From assembly GCF_943192995.1 (NCBI RefSeq), contig NZ_CALPCP010000010.1, positions 1 through 64,000 on the forward strand: a stretch of DNA of 64,000 nt. Reading direction: 5' to 3'. The stretch is from Flintibacter muris. Lineage in GTDB: Bacteria > Bacillota > Clostridia > Oscillospirales > Oscillospiraceae. Positions 24,203 through 32,787 of this stretch are shown here, in pieces. Position 1 is the first letter of the stretch. Each line of letters starts with the position of its first letter. Below the pieces are notes generated by a model. It had not been told where the DNA came from. It ran no database searches and worked only from the letters and a program-made list of their open reading frames with translations. Both the position numbers and the translations under genes were made by a program.

Positions 24203-26401
24203 ATGTCGGAGCAAGATCTGGAACTGCTGGAGGGGACCGTCTCCGCTGTTATTTTTCAAAATGAGGAAAACGGTTATACTATCCTCAGGCTGGATATCCG
24301 GGGGGAGGAGGTCACGGTGGTGGGGCCCATGGCCGGGGTGGCGCCGGGGGAGTATCTGTCCATCCGGGGCCGCTGGACCCGGCACCCCACCTACGGTCCT
24401 CAGCTCAAGGCCGAGGTTGTGGAGCGCCGCCTGCCCCAGGGACTGAAGGAGATTTTCCACTATCTGTCCTCTGGAGCGGTGAAGGGGGTGGGCAAGACCA
24501 CCGCCCGGCTTATCATTGAGGAGTTTGGGGAGGATGCCCTCACTGTTATTGAGGAGGACCCGGAACAGCTGACCAAAATCAAGGGGATTACCAAAAAGCG
24601 GGCCCGGCAGATCGGTGATGTCTTTCACCAGCAGATGGGTACCCGGCGGCTGATGGAATTTTTGGGAGAGCACCAGCTGCCCCTGGAGCTGGCTGCCCTC
24701 CTCCGCCGGGCCTACGGCGACGTAGCCCTGGAGGTAATTAAGGCCAACCCCTACCTGCTGGCAGGGGAGGAGTTTGAAGTGGAGTTCTCTCAGGCGGACA
24801 GGCTGGCCCTCTCTTTGGGGGTGGGTCCGGAGGACCCCCTGCGGCTGGAGGCAGGGCTGCTCTTTGAGCTGGCCCACAATTTGAACAACGGACATACCTT
24901 TCTTCCCCGACGCAAGCTGGTGGAGGCCACCGGCATACTGCTGGAGGCCCCCGGTCCCATGCTGGAGGACAGCCTGACCGCCCTGATCCGCCGGGGAGAG
25001 GCGGAGTGTGAGCAGGTGGCGGGACAGGAGGCGGTGTATCTCCCCGCCCTGTACGACGCCGAAACCTTTATCGCCCGGCGGATTACAGAGATGAGCCAGG
25101 CAGAGCTGCTGCCTCCGGAGGGGCTGGACAAGCTGATTGGCCGCATTGAGCGGGAACAGCACATCTCCTATGCCCCCCAGCAGCGCCATGCGGTGGAGCT
25201 GGCGGCAGGACGGCAGGTGATGCTGCTTACCGGCGGACCGGGCACGGGAAAGACCACCTGTCTGAGGGGGGTGCTGGCCCTGTTCGAGATGATGGGGCTG
25301 GACACCGCCCTGGCCGCCCCCACCGGCAGGGCTGCCAAGCGGCTGGGGGAGCTGTGCAATACCGACGCCTCCACCATCCACCGCCTGCTGGAGACCGGCT
25401 TCGACCCCCACTCGGGTAAGCTGGTGTTCACCAAAAATTCCTACGCCCCCTTAAAGGCGGAGGCTGTCATTGTGGATGAGACCTCTATGGTGGACGTGCC
25501 CCTGATGGCCGCTCTGCTGGACGCCCTGGAGGGGGATTGCCGCCTAGTGTTGGTGGGTGACCCGGACCAGCTGCCCTCAGTGGGGCCGGGGGCCCTCTTC
25601 GCCGACCTGATCCGCAGCGGAGTGGTCCCCACCGTCCGGCTGACGGAAATCTTCCGCCAGGCGGCGCAGAGCGCCATCATCCGCAATGCCCACCTGATTA
25701 ACCAAGGCCAGGTACCCGACCTGCGGCGCAACGAGGGGGACTTCTTCTGTCTGGCCCGGCGGGACCCGGAGGCGGTGCTGGACACCATTGTGGACCTGTG
25801 CCGCCGCCGTCTTCCTGAGCGGCTGGGCATTCCCTCTGACCAGATCCAGGTCCTGTCCCCCACCCGCCGCCGGGGGACGGGCACCAAAGCCCTGAACCAG
25901 GTCCTCCAGGCGGCCCTGAATCCTCCCCTGGAGAGCAAGGGGGAACGCCGCTTTGGCGACTGGGTCTTCCGGGCGGGGGACCGGGTGATGCAGGTGCGTA
26001 ACAACTACGACATCCTTTGGCGTGAGGAGGGGGGCGCCGACGCCGGGATGGGCATGTTCAACGGGGATATCGGCGTCATCCGCTCCATTGAGAAGGAGGT
26101 CATCACCGTGGATTTTGACGGCAAGGTGGTGGAGTACGCCCCCGACATGCTGGGAGAGCTGGAGCCCGCCTTTGCTGTGACGGTACATAAGGCCCAGGGC
26201 AGCGAATACCGGGCGGTAATTCTGGCTGCCCTGGAGGGCGCCCCCTTTCTGATGACCCGGGGGGTGCTGTACACCGCCGTCACCCGGGCCCGGGAACTGT
26301 TCATTCTGGTGGGCGACCCAGCCGCCGCCGCAAGGATGGTAAACAACAACCGCCAGACCCGCCGCTATTCTGGACTGCGGGCAAGGCTGACGGAGACATA
26401 A
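24203..26401 (+). CDS. recD2: RecD2-type DNA helicase
   Basis: A 732-residue SF1B 5'-3' helicase of the RecD2/TraA type, which occurs without RecBC. An N-terminal OB-like part (GTVSAVIFQNEENGYTILRL) and helix-hairpin-helix repeats (GVGKTTARLIIEEFGEDAL) precede the motor: Walker A LLTGGPGTGKTTCL (near 350), TGRAAKRL, motif II VDETSMVD, GDPDQLPSVGPG, and C-terminal FAVTVHKAQGSEYRAVIL and LYTAVTRAREL. Likely role: replication-fork and mismatch-related repair. AAGGAG fits ATG 24203; an in-frame GTG/ATG upstream at 24122 lies in repeat DNA. Confidence 0.95.
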   Translation: MSEQDLELLEGTVSAVIFQNEENGYTILRLDIRGEEVTVVGPMAGVAPGEYLSIRGRWTRHPTYGPQLKAEVVERRLPQGLKEIFHYLSSGAVKGVGKTTARLIIEEFGEDALTVIEEDPEQLTKIKGITKKRARQIGDVFHQQMGTRRLMEFLGEHQLPLELAALLRRAYGDVALEVIKANPYLLAGEEFEVEFSQADRLALSLGVGPEDPLRLEAGLLFELAHNLNNGHTFLPRRKLVEATGILLEAPGPMLEDSLTALIRRGEAECEQVAGQEAVYLPALYDAETFIARRITEMSQAELLPPEGLDKLIGRIEREQHISYAPQQRHAVELAAGRQVMLLTGGPGTGKTTCLRGVLALFEMMGLDTALAAPTGRAAKRLGELCNTDASTIHRLLETGFDPHSGKLVFTKNSYAPLKAEAVIVDETSMVDVPLMAALLDALEGDCRLVLVGDPDQLPSVGPGALFADLIRSGVVPTVRLTEIFRQAAQSAIIRNAHLINQGQVPDLRRNEGDFFCLARRDPEAVLDTIVDLCRRRLPERLGIPSDQIQVLSPTRRRGTGTKALNQVLQAALNPPLESKGERRFGDWVFRAGDRVMQVRNNYDILWREEGGADAGMGMFNGDIGVIRSIEKEVITVDFDGKVVEYAPDMLGELEPAFAVTVHKAQGSEYRAVILAALEGAPFLMTRGVLYTAVTRARELFILVGDPAAAARMVNNNRQTRRYSGLRARLTET

Positions 26402-26437
26402 AAAGCCTTCCCTTCATTGTAAAAGGGAAGGCTTTTG
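26401..26437 (+). terminator. Terminator after recD2
   Basis: AAAAGCCTTCCCTT pairs with AAAGGGAAGGCTTTT across a short loop, immediately after the stop codon. Confidence 0.85.
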
Positions 26438-26451
26438 AGTTAGCGTAAAAA

Positions 26452-26583
26452 ACCTCCCTTCGCAAAGGGAGGTGGCACGACGAAGCCGTGACGGAGGGTT
26501 TTCCTCTAAAGGGACAGATGCGTGTCGTTAGGAGAACCCCCCAGTCAGCTTCGCTGACAGCCCCCTTTGCGAAGGGGGCCTTA
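26452..26583. repeat. Palindromic repeat family B, copy
   Basis: Modules in order: CCTCCCTTCGCAAAGGGAGG, TGGCACGACGAAGCCGTGAC, GGAGGGTTTTC, a variable middle, CAGTCAGCTTCGCTGACAG, and CCCCCTTTGCGAAGGGGGCC. Every module is a small palindrome, so the whole folds into a row of hairpins. It lies between the ends of convergent recD2 and the HAD gene. Confidence 0.85.
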
Positions 26584-26586
26584 ACG

Positions 26587-27249
26587 TCACACTCCCAGCC
26601 ACTTCGGCAGGGCCGGGTCGTCCCAGCGGGTGACATAGCAGTCGGCCAGGGTTTTGAGCTGGGGCTGTTCGGTGTGGGAGTTGACGTCGTAGATGACGCC
26701 CAGGGAAAAACCGGCCTTCTTGGCGGTCTGGGCGGCCACCAGGATGTCCTCAAAAATGACGGTGTTCTCCGGCGTGCCGCCCAGCCGCCGGTCGGCCTCC
26801 AGATATACGTCGGGGTGGTTTTTGCCCACCCCCACCTCCTCGCAGGACAGCAGGAACTGAAAATAGTCCCGCACACCCAGCCGGCGCAGGCAGATGTCCA
26901 GCAGCGCTGGAGCGGTGGAGGAGGCCACACACATTTTAAATCCCGCCGCCCTCATCCGCTCCAGAAGGGCGGCCGCCCCTGGTTTCAGAGAGACGTCAGT
27001 GCGGTAATGCTCCTCCATCAGAGCGTTGACCTCCCGGGCGATGTCGTCAGCAGTGCCGGGCAGTCCGAATTCCCGGATGAACAGCTCACCGGTGCCCTGC
27101 ATGGTCAGGGCGATGGATTCCTCCTTCAACTCCGGGGACAGCGGGGGAATACCGTGGCGGGCCAGATACTCGTCGGCCAGCCGGTTCCAGTAGCCCATGG
27201 AGTCCACCAGAGTACCGTCCATATCAAAAATCGCAAATTTTATGTCCAT
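26587..27249 (-). CDS. HAD-superfamily hydrolase (beta-phosphoglucomutase-like)
   Basis: A 220-residue HAD phosphatase, subfamily IA. Motif I is FDMDGTLVDS with the nucleophile and acid/base Asp pair, motif II CVASSTAP, motif III lysine in GVGKNHPDVYLEA, and motif IV VIFEDILVAA. A helical cap lies between motifs I and II. Substrates of such proteins (sugar phosphates, nucleotides) cannot be told from sequence. An in-frame TTG at 27255 is possible; the ATG at 27249 follows AAGGA. It is divergent from cdd. Confidence 0.9.
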   Translation of the reverse strand: MDIKFAIFDMDGTLVDSMGYWNRLADEYLARHGIPPLSPELKEESIALTMQGTGELFIREFGLPGTADDIAREVNALMEEHYRTDVSLKPGAAALLERMRAAGFKMCVASSTAPALLDICLRRLGVRDYFQFLLSCEEVGVGKNHPDVYLEADRRLGGTPENTVIFEDILVAAQTAKKAGFSLGVIYDVNSHTEQPQLKTLADCYVTRWDDPALPKWLGV

Positions 27250-27263
27250 ATGCAATCCCGTCC

Positions 27264-27292
27264 TTGCGTGAATATGTCAAAGGTATTATAAT
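27264..27292 (+). promoter_or_regulatory. Sigma-A promoter for cdd
   Basis: TTGCGT (27264-27269), 17-bp spacer, TATAAT (27287-27292), 60 bp before cdd. Confidence 0.65.
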
Positions 27293-27351
27293 AGAAACGG
27301 ACATAATACGCAAGCTTTTTGTGGAGGATCAGATAAAAGGAGGTAAGAGCG

Positions 27352-27747
27352 ATGACTGACCAGGAGCTGGTAAAAAAAGCCTTTGAGATGCATCAATTTT
27401 CCTATGTGCCCTACTCTCATTTTCCCGTTGGAGCGGCGCTGCTGAGCGAGGAGGGCCGGGTATTCACCGGCTGCAACGTGGAAAACGCCGCCTACGGCTC
27501 CACCATCTGCGCCGAGCGCACCGCCATTGTAAAGGCGGTAAGCGAGGGCTGCCGCGAAGGCTGGACGGCAATCGCCATTGCGGGCCAGGGGGAGGACTTC
27601 TGCTGGCCCTGCGGCGCGTGCCGCCAGATGCTCTACGAATTTGCCCCCAATCTGCGGGTGCTGGCCGCGAGAGGGGACGGAACATTTCGTGAGGTTCCCC
27701 TGTCCAGCCTGCTGCCCTGCGGATTTGGGCCCAAGTCGCTGAAATAA
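27352..27747 (+). CDS. cdd: Cytidine deaminase
   Basis: 131 residues. It deaminates cytidine and deoxycytidine to uridine forms in pyrimidine salvage. The zinc site is complete: the CAE motif in STICAERTAI (Cys and catalytic Glu) and PCGACRQ (two Cys). The substrate-binding start SYVPYSHFPVGAAL and GCNVENAAYG are present, as in the tetrameric Gram-positive form. AAAGGAGG precedes the ATG. Confidence 0.96.
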   Translation: MTDQELVKKAFEMHQFSYVPYSHFPVGAALLSEEGRVFTGCNVENAAYGSTICAERTAIVKAVSEGCREGWTAIAIAGQGEDFCWPCGACRQMLYEFAPNLRVLAARGDGTFREVPLSSLLPCGFGPKSLK

Positions 27748-27822
27748 ATTTTTCCAATTACATAAAAGGGTAAAAATCGGATAAACTACCCCCTGGAACC
27801 CGAAACAAGGAGGTGGTTTGAC

Positions 27823-28035
27823 GTGATGATGGACAAAATCGCCCTGACACTGCTGATTATCGGCGGCCTGAACTGGGGCAGCGTGGGCCTGTTCCAGTTT
27901 GACCTGGTGGCCTTTGCCTGCGGCGGGTCCGGCAGCATGATCAGCCGGGTGATCTATACCCTGGTGGGTCTGTCCGCCGTATGGTGCGTCTCCCTGTTGT
28001 TCCGCGACCGAGATCCCGTGGAGGAGCGCCGCTGA
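27823..28035 (+). CDS. DUF378 small membrane protein
   Basis: A 70-residue protein with two membrane segments: ALTLLIIGGLNWGSVGLFQF and ISRVIYTLVGLSAVWCVSLL. This is the DUF378 (YuzA-like) pattern; function unknown. AAGGAGGT (27808-27815) fits GTG 27823 best, though ATGs at 27826 and 27829 are in frame. Confidence 0.87.
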   Translation: MMMDKIALTLLIIGGLNWGSVGLFQFDLVAFACGGSGSMISRVIYTLVGLSAVWCVSLLFRDRDPVEERR

Positions 28036-28063
28036 CCCCTGGCGAATATTCCCTCATGTGAAA

Positions 28064-28094
28064 GAAGACCTGGAGCGGTTTGCTCCAGGTCTTC
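28064..28094. terminator. Bidirectional terminator between DUF378 gene and lplA
   Basis: GAAGACCTGGAGC (28064-28076) is the perfect complement of GCTCCAGGTCTTC (28082-28094), with A/T-rich flanks on both sides. Confidence 0.88.
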
Positions 28095-28096
28095 CT

Positions 28097-29095
28097 TTAC
28101 TGCTCCAGCAAAATACCAATCAGTCCCTCCGCGGTCAGTCCGGCCAGATACTGTGAGATGTCTGTGCCAGTCAGCCGTTCCCGCAGGTCCTTCTCCCGCA
28201 GGGGACAGCCCTGAAGATGCCGGGCCAGTTCCTCGGGCTCCACTGCGGAGAAGAAGTCACCATAGAAGGAGATGGCGGCGATTTGCCCCGCCTCCAGGTG
28301 GAGGTGGGCCTCCACAGTGCCGCAGCCCTCCACGCGCCGCTTGCGCAGCAAATCGCAGGGAGGGGAGACGCCGTAGTTCCACTCCCAGCGGTCGTAGCGG
28401 GCTTTTTTGATGGCCTCCACAGCGGAGATATCCGCCTCAGTGAGCCGGTAGGGATCCATGGGCCGCTCTCTGGAAATTTCTTTCAAAAGCAGAGCCTTAA
28501 ACTCCTCCAGGGGGACGGGGCGGGGCATATGGGCTCGAACCGTGGTCACCCGGGAACGGACGGAGCGCACCCCCTTGGCCTGTATCTTCTCCGGGTCGGC
28601 CCGCAGGACCTGGGCCACCGTGTCCAGGTTGGAGTCATACATAATGGTGCCGTGGTGCATTACCCGGCCCTCCCGGAGATATTGGGAGTTGCCGGAAAAT
28701 TTTTGGCCGTCGATGGTAATGTCGTTGCGGCCGTTGACCTGAGCATCTACCCCCATGGCCTGGAGGGCCTGGGCCACCGGACGGCAGAACAGGCCCATGT
28801 CCAGCTGGCCGCCCTGGGCGGCATCCTGAATAAAGGTAAAATTCAGGTTGCCCAAATCGTGGTACACCGCTCCCCCGCCAGACAGGCGGCGGACCACGGT
28901 GACCCCCTTCTCTCTGACCGCCGCCTCGTTGATCTCCGCCAGTGTGTTCTGGTGGCGGCCTACGACGATAGTGTTGTGGTTGCGCCAGAGCATAAACCAG
29001 TTCCGGTCCCGGGGCAGGGAGTCGAAGGCGTACTGCTCCAGGGCCAGATTGAAGGCGGGATCGGTGCTTTGGACGTCAATAAAGGACCAGCTCAT
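28097..29095 (-). CDS. lplA: Lipoate-protein ligase
   Basis: A 332-residue LplA. It activates lipoate with ATP and attaches it to lipoyl domains. Motifs: WRNHNTIVVGRHQNTLAEIN, RRLSGGGAVYHDLGNLNFTF (the RRxSGGGAVYHD signature) and the lysine in DGQKFSGNSQ; the C-terminal accessory domain is present. It is divergent from the 2-oxoacid dehydrogenase operon, whose E2 subunit (ETDKAAFE) is its likely target. The shared control region holds paired operator-like sites. Confidence 0.95.
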   Translation of the reverse strand: MSWSFIDVQSTDPAFNLALEQYAFDSLPRDRNWFMLWRNHNTIVVGRHQNTLAEINEAAVREKGVTVVRRLSGGGAVYHDLGNLNFTFIQDAAQGGQLDMGLFCRPVAQALQAMGVDAQVNGRNDITIDGQKFSGNSQYLREGRVMHHGTIMYDSNLDTVAQVLRADPEKIQAKGVRSVRSRVTTVRAHMPRPVPLEEFKALLLKEISRERPMDPYRLTEADISAVEAIKKARYDRWEWNYGVSPPCDLLRKRRVEGCGTVEAHLHLEAGQIAAISFYGDFFSAVEPEELARHLQGCPLREKDLRERLTGTDISQYLAGLTAEGLIGILLEQ

Positions 29096-29150
29096 AGAAA
29101 AAACCTCACTTTTTTGGGCGGGCTGTGTGTCTGCCCCGTCTTTTTGACCA

Positions 29151-29179
29151 GTATAGTGGATTTATGTGGCACTTGTCAA
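29151..29179 (-). promoter_or_regulatory. lplA promoter (divergent)
   Basis: On the minus strand, TTGACA (29179-29174), 17-bp spacer, TATACT (29156-29151): a near-perfect sigma-A promoter. Confidence 0.8.
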
Positions 29180-29197
29180 TAGCTTTCTACACAAAAA

Positions 29198-29213
29198 ACC
29201 ACAAAATCACAAA
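29198..29213 (-). promoter_or_regulatory. Operator-like site 1 between lplA and deoR-type gene
   Basis: ACCACAAAATCACAAA, whose complement TTTGTGATTTTGTGGT matches site 2 at 29250-29265 in 14 of 16 positions. It lies just upstream of the lplA -35 element. Probably bound by the adjacent DeoR-family regulator (inference). Confidence 0.55.
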
Positions 29214-29241
29214 GAATATTTGAGATCATGTGGGATTTCTG

Positions 29242-29270
29242 TTGACGAATTTGTGGGTTTGTGGTATGAT
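29242..29270 (+). promoter_or_regulatory. Promoter of the regulator/dehydrogenase operon with operator in spacer
   Basis: TTGACG (29242-29247), 17-bp spacer, TATGAT (29265-29270). The spacer is filled by TTTGTGGGTTTGTGGT (29250-29265), operator-like site 2, two tandem TTTGTGG half-sites. Occupation would block the promoter directly. Confidence 0.7.
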
Positions 29271-29312
29271 TGAACAGTAAAAAACCGGGAGACAGGGAAG
29301 GAGGCGAGGCTG

Positions 29313-30092
29313 ATGCTGCTGGCGGAGCGCCGACAGGTGATTGTAGACCGGGTTCGGGCCACCTCCCGGGTGGTAGTGGGCGAGCTGAGCGCCGAGTTTG
29401 GCGTGTCGGAGGAGACCATTCGCCGGGATCTGGAGTGGCTGGAGCAGGAGGGAATCGCCGTGCGCACCTATGGGGGTGCCGTTCTCAAGCACAACGATCA
29501 GGCCCCGCCCCCCTATGCCACCCGGAAGAACACCAATGTAGAGGGCAAGGTGGCCATTGCCCGGCTGCTGGCCGGGATGGTCCAGAACGGCGATTCGTTG
29601 ATGGTGGACGAGAGCTCCACCGCTCTGTTCGCTATCCGGGCGGTGCGGCACCTGAAAGAGGTGACCCTGATTACCAATTCCCTGAACATTTTGCAGGAGG
29701 TGAGCGGCCAGGACTCCTGGCACATCATCTCCACCGGGGGACAGCTCAAGCCGGACATCATGGCGCTGGTGGGGCCCAAGGCCCTGAGTACCATCCAGAG
29801 CTACCATGTGCGGTACGCTATCCTGTCCGCCCGGGGGGTGAACACCCAACTGGGCATTGCCGACTCCTCAGATGATGTGGTCCAGGTGAAGCGGGCCATG
29901 ATGGCGGCCTCCGACCACGCCGTTCTGCTGGCTGACCACCGGAAGTTTGACCGCGCCGGCTTTGTGTCCATGGGCCGGCTGGAGGAGATTGACCGGATTA
30001 TCACCGACCGGGAGCCCTCGGAGGAGTGGAAAAAGCGGCTGAAGGACAGCAATGTCAAGCTCTATTGCCGCAGTGAACAGGCGCAATCTTAA
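29313..30092 (+). CDS. DeoR/GlpR-family transcriptional regulator
   Basis: A 259-residue regulator. The N-terminal helix-turn-helix reads RRQVIVDRVRATSRVVVGEL, then EETIRRDLEWLEQEGIAVRTYGGA, the DeoR signature. The C-terminal sugar-phosphate-sensing domain (from about 75) has GDSLMVDESSTALFAIRAV and TNSLNIL. It starts the operon encoding E2, E3 and E1 of a 2-oxoacid dehydrogenase. A DeoR protein controlling such a complex is unusual, as the family normally answers to phosphorylated sugars. AAGGAGG precedes the ATG. Confidence 0.92.
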   Translation: MLLAERRQVIVDRVRATSRVVVGELSAEFGVSEETIRRDLEWLEQEGIAVRTYGGAVLKHNDQAPPPYATRKNTNVEGKVAIARLLAGMVQNGDSLMVDESSTALFAIRAVRHLKEVTLITNSLNILQEVSGQDSWHIISTGGQLKPDIMALVGPKALSTIQSYHVRYAILSARGVNTQLGIADSSDDVVQVKRAMMAASDHAVLLADHRKFDRAGFVSMGRLEEIDRIITDREPSEEWKKRLKDSNVKLYCRSEQAQS

Positions 30093-30129
30093 CATTTCCA
30101 TATAAAATGAAAAATTAGGAGGAATGGTC

Positions 30130-31386
30130 ATGGCAAACGCAGTCCTGATGCCCAAGGCGGGTATCACAGTGGAGTCCTGTATCATTGGAAAGTGGGAGAA
30201 GAAGGTGGGCGACCAGGTTGCCGAGGGGGACATTCTGTTCACCTACGAGACGGACAAGGCCGCCTTTGAGTGCGAGTCCACCGCCGCCGGTGAACTGCTG
30301 GAGATCTTCTTCGGTGACGGCGAGGAGGTCCCCTGCCTGGTGAATGTGTGCGCCATTGGCGCCAAAGGGGAGGATGTGTCCTCCCTGCGCCCCGACGGAG
30401 CTGCTCCCGCCTCCGAACCCGCCCCGGCGGCGGAGGAGGCTCCCGCCGCCGCTGCTGCGGCTGTTCAGGCGGTTGAGGTCTCTGCCGCCCCAGGGGGCGC
30501 AGGAAAAATTTCCCCCCGGGCCCGGAACTTGGCCGAGCGGGCCGGAGTGGACGGCTCCCTGGCCACCCCCACCGGCCCCAACGGCCGTGTCATTGAGCGG
30601 GATGTGCGCAGACTGATGGCTGAGGGCGTCCCCGCCGCCGCACAGTCCGCCGCCCCTGCGGCATCCGCCCCCGCCGCCGTGGATGCCGGTCCTGAGTATG
30701 AGGATGTGAAGTTCAGCGGCATCCGCCGGGCCATCAGCAAGTCTATGCACAACTCCCTGACCTCTATGGCCCAGCTGACTCACAACTTCTCCTTCGACGC
30801 CTCCGCCATCCTGGCCTACCGGAAGATGCTCAAGGAGTCGGGCGGCGAGTGTGCCGGGATCACCATTGGCGATCTGATTTTGTACGCCGTCTCCCGCGTT
30901 CTGCCCGCCTATCCCGACCTGAACGCCCATATGCTGGACGACACCAGCATCCGGAAGTTTAACCATGTGAATCTGGGCGTGGCTGTGGACACCCCCCGGG
31001 GGTTGATTGTCCCCACCATTATGCACGCCGACGAGAAGAGCCTCCTCCAGATTTCCAAGGAGCTGAAGGTGCTGGCCGCCGAGGCCAGAGACGGGGCCAT
31101 CAGTCCCGACAAGCTCACCGGGGCCAGCTTCACCGTGTCCAACCTGGGCGGCTTCGGCGTGGAGAGCTTTACCCCTGTCATCAACCCGCCCCAGACTGGT
31201 ATTCTGGGGGTGTGTACCACCGTACAGCGGCCCAGGCTGGCCGCCGACGGCTCCATCAAGCTCTATCCCGCCATGGCCCTGTCCCTCACCTACGACCACC
31301 GGGCCATTGACGGCGCGCCTGCCTCCCGCTTTGTGCAGGAGCTGTGCAGGCAGCTGGAGCAGTTCACTGTACTGCTGGCGAAATAA
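30130..31386 (+). CDS. pdhC: 2-oxoacid dehydrogenase E2 (dihydrolipoamide acyltransferase)
   Basis: 418 residues: one lipoyl domain (1-80) with the lipoylated lysine in ETDKAAFE, an Ala/Pro/Glu-rich linker (about 95-125), a peripheral subunit-binding domain (ISPRARNLAERAGVDGSLA, 130-165), a second Ala-rich linker and the catalytic domain (from about 195) ending in LTYDHRAIDGAPASRF, which holds the HxxxD active site. It passes the acyl group to CoA. AGGAGGA (30117-30123) fits ATG 30130 rather than 30124. First structural gene after the regulator. Confidence 0.94.
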   Translation: MANAVLMPKAGITVESCIIGKWEKKVGDQVAEGDILFTYETDKAAFECESTAAGELLEIFFGDGEEVPCLVNVCAIGAKGEDVSSLRPDGAAPASEPAPAAEEAPAAAAAAVQAVEVSAAPGGAGKISPRARNLAERAGVDGSLATPTGPNGRVIERDVRRLMAEGVPAAAQSAAPAASAPAAVDAGPEYEDVKFSGIRRAISKSMHNSLTSMAQLTHNFSFDASAILAYRKMLKESGGECAGITIGDLILYAVSRVLPAYPDLNAHMLDDTSIRKFNHVNLGVAVDTPRGLIVPTIMHADEKSLLQISKELKVLAAEARDGAISPDKLTGASFTVSNLGGFGVESFTPVINPPQTGILGVCTTVQRPRLAADGSIKLYPAMALSLTYDHRAIDGAPASRFVQELCRQLEQFTVLLAK

Positions 31387-31398
31387 GGAGGCTGAACT

Positions 31399-32766
31399 AT
31401 GGAACTGTTTGATCTTATTGTCATTGGCGGCGGCCCCGGCGGCTATCTGTGTGCCGAGCGGGCCGCCCAGGGCGGCATGAAGACTGCCCTGTTTGAGGCC
31501 CGCTCCCTGGGTGGCACCTGCCTCAACGAGGGCTGCGTCCCCACCAAGACCCTGCTCAACTCCGCCAAGCTCTACCGCCACGCTACCGAGAGCGCCGCCT
31601 TCGGCGTGACCGCTGAAAAGGTCACTCTGGACCACGCCAAGGTGGTGGAGCGGAAGGATAAAGTGGTAAAAACCCTGGTGTCCGGGGTAAAGGGCACCAT
31701 GAAGAGCTGCAAAGTCACCGTTATTGACAAGGCTGCGGCCATTGAGGGCCGGGTTGAGGGCGGCTTTGCCGTCAAAGCGGGGGAGGAGATGTACACCGCC
31801 AAGCGGCTGGTCGTTGCCTCTGGCTCTGAGACGGTGGTCCCCCCCGTCGCCGGACTGAAGGAGGGTATTGCCAGCGGTTTTGTGGTGACCAACCGGGAGG
31901 TGCTGGACCGGAAGGAGCTGCCCCGTGAGCTGGTGGTCATTGGCGGCGGCGTCATTGGTCTGGAGATGGCCTGCTACTTTGCCAGCGTGGGGGTCCATGT
32001 CACCGTCATTGAGATGATGCCCAAGATCGCCGGCCCCACCGACCCTGCCATCTGCAAGGTACTTATGGACGAATACGGCAGGCGTGGGATGGAGTTTAAG
32101 CTCTCCTGCAAGGTGCTGGAGGTGACAAAGAACTCCGTCCTCTACGAGGAGGCCGGGGAGAAGAAGGAGGTCAAGTGCGACCTGGTGCTGCTGTCCGCTG
32201 GGCGCCGGCCCTTCACTCAGGGGCTGGGGCTGGAGAAGCTGGGCCTGGAGATGGACCGGGCCGCTATCGTCACCGACAAGCACCTGTGTACCAACGTGGC
32301 CGGCGTGTACGCCGTGGGCGACTGCAACGGCAAGCTGATGCTGGCCCACACCGCCTACCGGGAGGCCGAGGTGGCCGTCAACCACATGCTGGGCGTGAAG
32401 GACGAGATGCGCTACAACGTGATTCCCTCCGTCATCTACACCGACCCCGAGGTGGCCAGCGTAGGTGAGACCGCCGACAGCGCCAGGGCCAAGGGCCTGG
32501 AGGTGAAGGAGGTGGAGCTGCCTATGCTCTACTCCGGCCGCTATGTGGCCGAGAATGAAAACGGAAAGGGCTTTATCAAGCTGGTGGTGGACACCAGGAA
32601 AAACTGCCTTATCGGCTGCCACATGGTGGGCAGCTACGCCTCTGAGATTATTATGACCGCCGCCATGATGGTGGACACCGAGCTGCCCCCCCAGCGGCTG
32701 AAAAAGCTTGTATTCCCCCACCCCACCGTGGGCGAGATCATCCGGGAAGCCATGTTCAAGATTTAA
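31399..32766 (+). CDS. lpdA: Dihydrolipoyl dehydrogenase (E3)
   Basis: A 455-residue flavoprotein that reoxidises the E2 lipoamide with NAD+. FAD site GGGPGGYLCAERAAQGG (near 10), redox disulfide GGTCLNEGCVPTKTLL (near 36), NAD site GGGVIGLEMACYFASVG (near 180), YAVGDCNGKLMLAHTAYREA and the C-terminal HPHPTVGEIIREA with the catalytic histidine. No fused lipoyl domain, unlike some clostridial E3 proteins. It starts 12 bp after E2 behind AAGGAGG. Confidence 0.96.
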   Translation: MELFDLIVIGGGPGGYLCAERAAQGGMKTALFEARSLGGTCLNEGCVPTKTLLNSAKLYRHATESAAFGVTAEKVTLDHAKVVERKDKVVKTLVSGVKGTMKSCKVTVIDKAAAIEGRVEGGFAVKAGEEMYTAKRLVVASGSETVVPPVAGLKEGIASGFVVTNREVLDRKELPRELVVIGGGVIGLEMACYFASVGVHVTVIEMMPKIAGPTDPAICKVLMDEYGRRGMEFKLSCKVLEVTKNSVLYEEAGEKKEVKCDLVLLSAGRRPFTQGLGLEKLGLEMDRAAIVTDKHLCTNVAGVYAVGDCNGKLMLAHTAYREAEVAVNHMLGVKDEMRYNVIPSVIYTDPEVASVGETADSARAKGLEVKEVELPMLYSGRYVAENENGKGFIKLVVDTRKNCLIGCHMVGSYASEIIMTAAMMVDTELPPQRLKKLVFPHPTVGEIIREAMFKI

Positions 32767-32787
32767 ATATAAGGAGGAAGTTTCACC

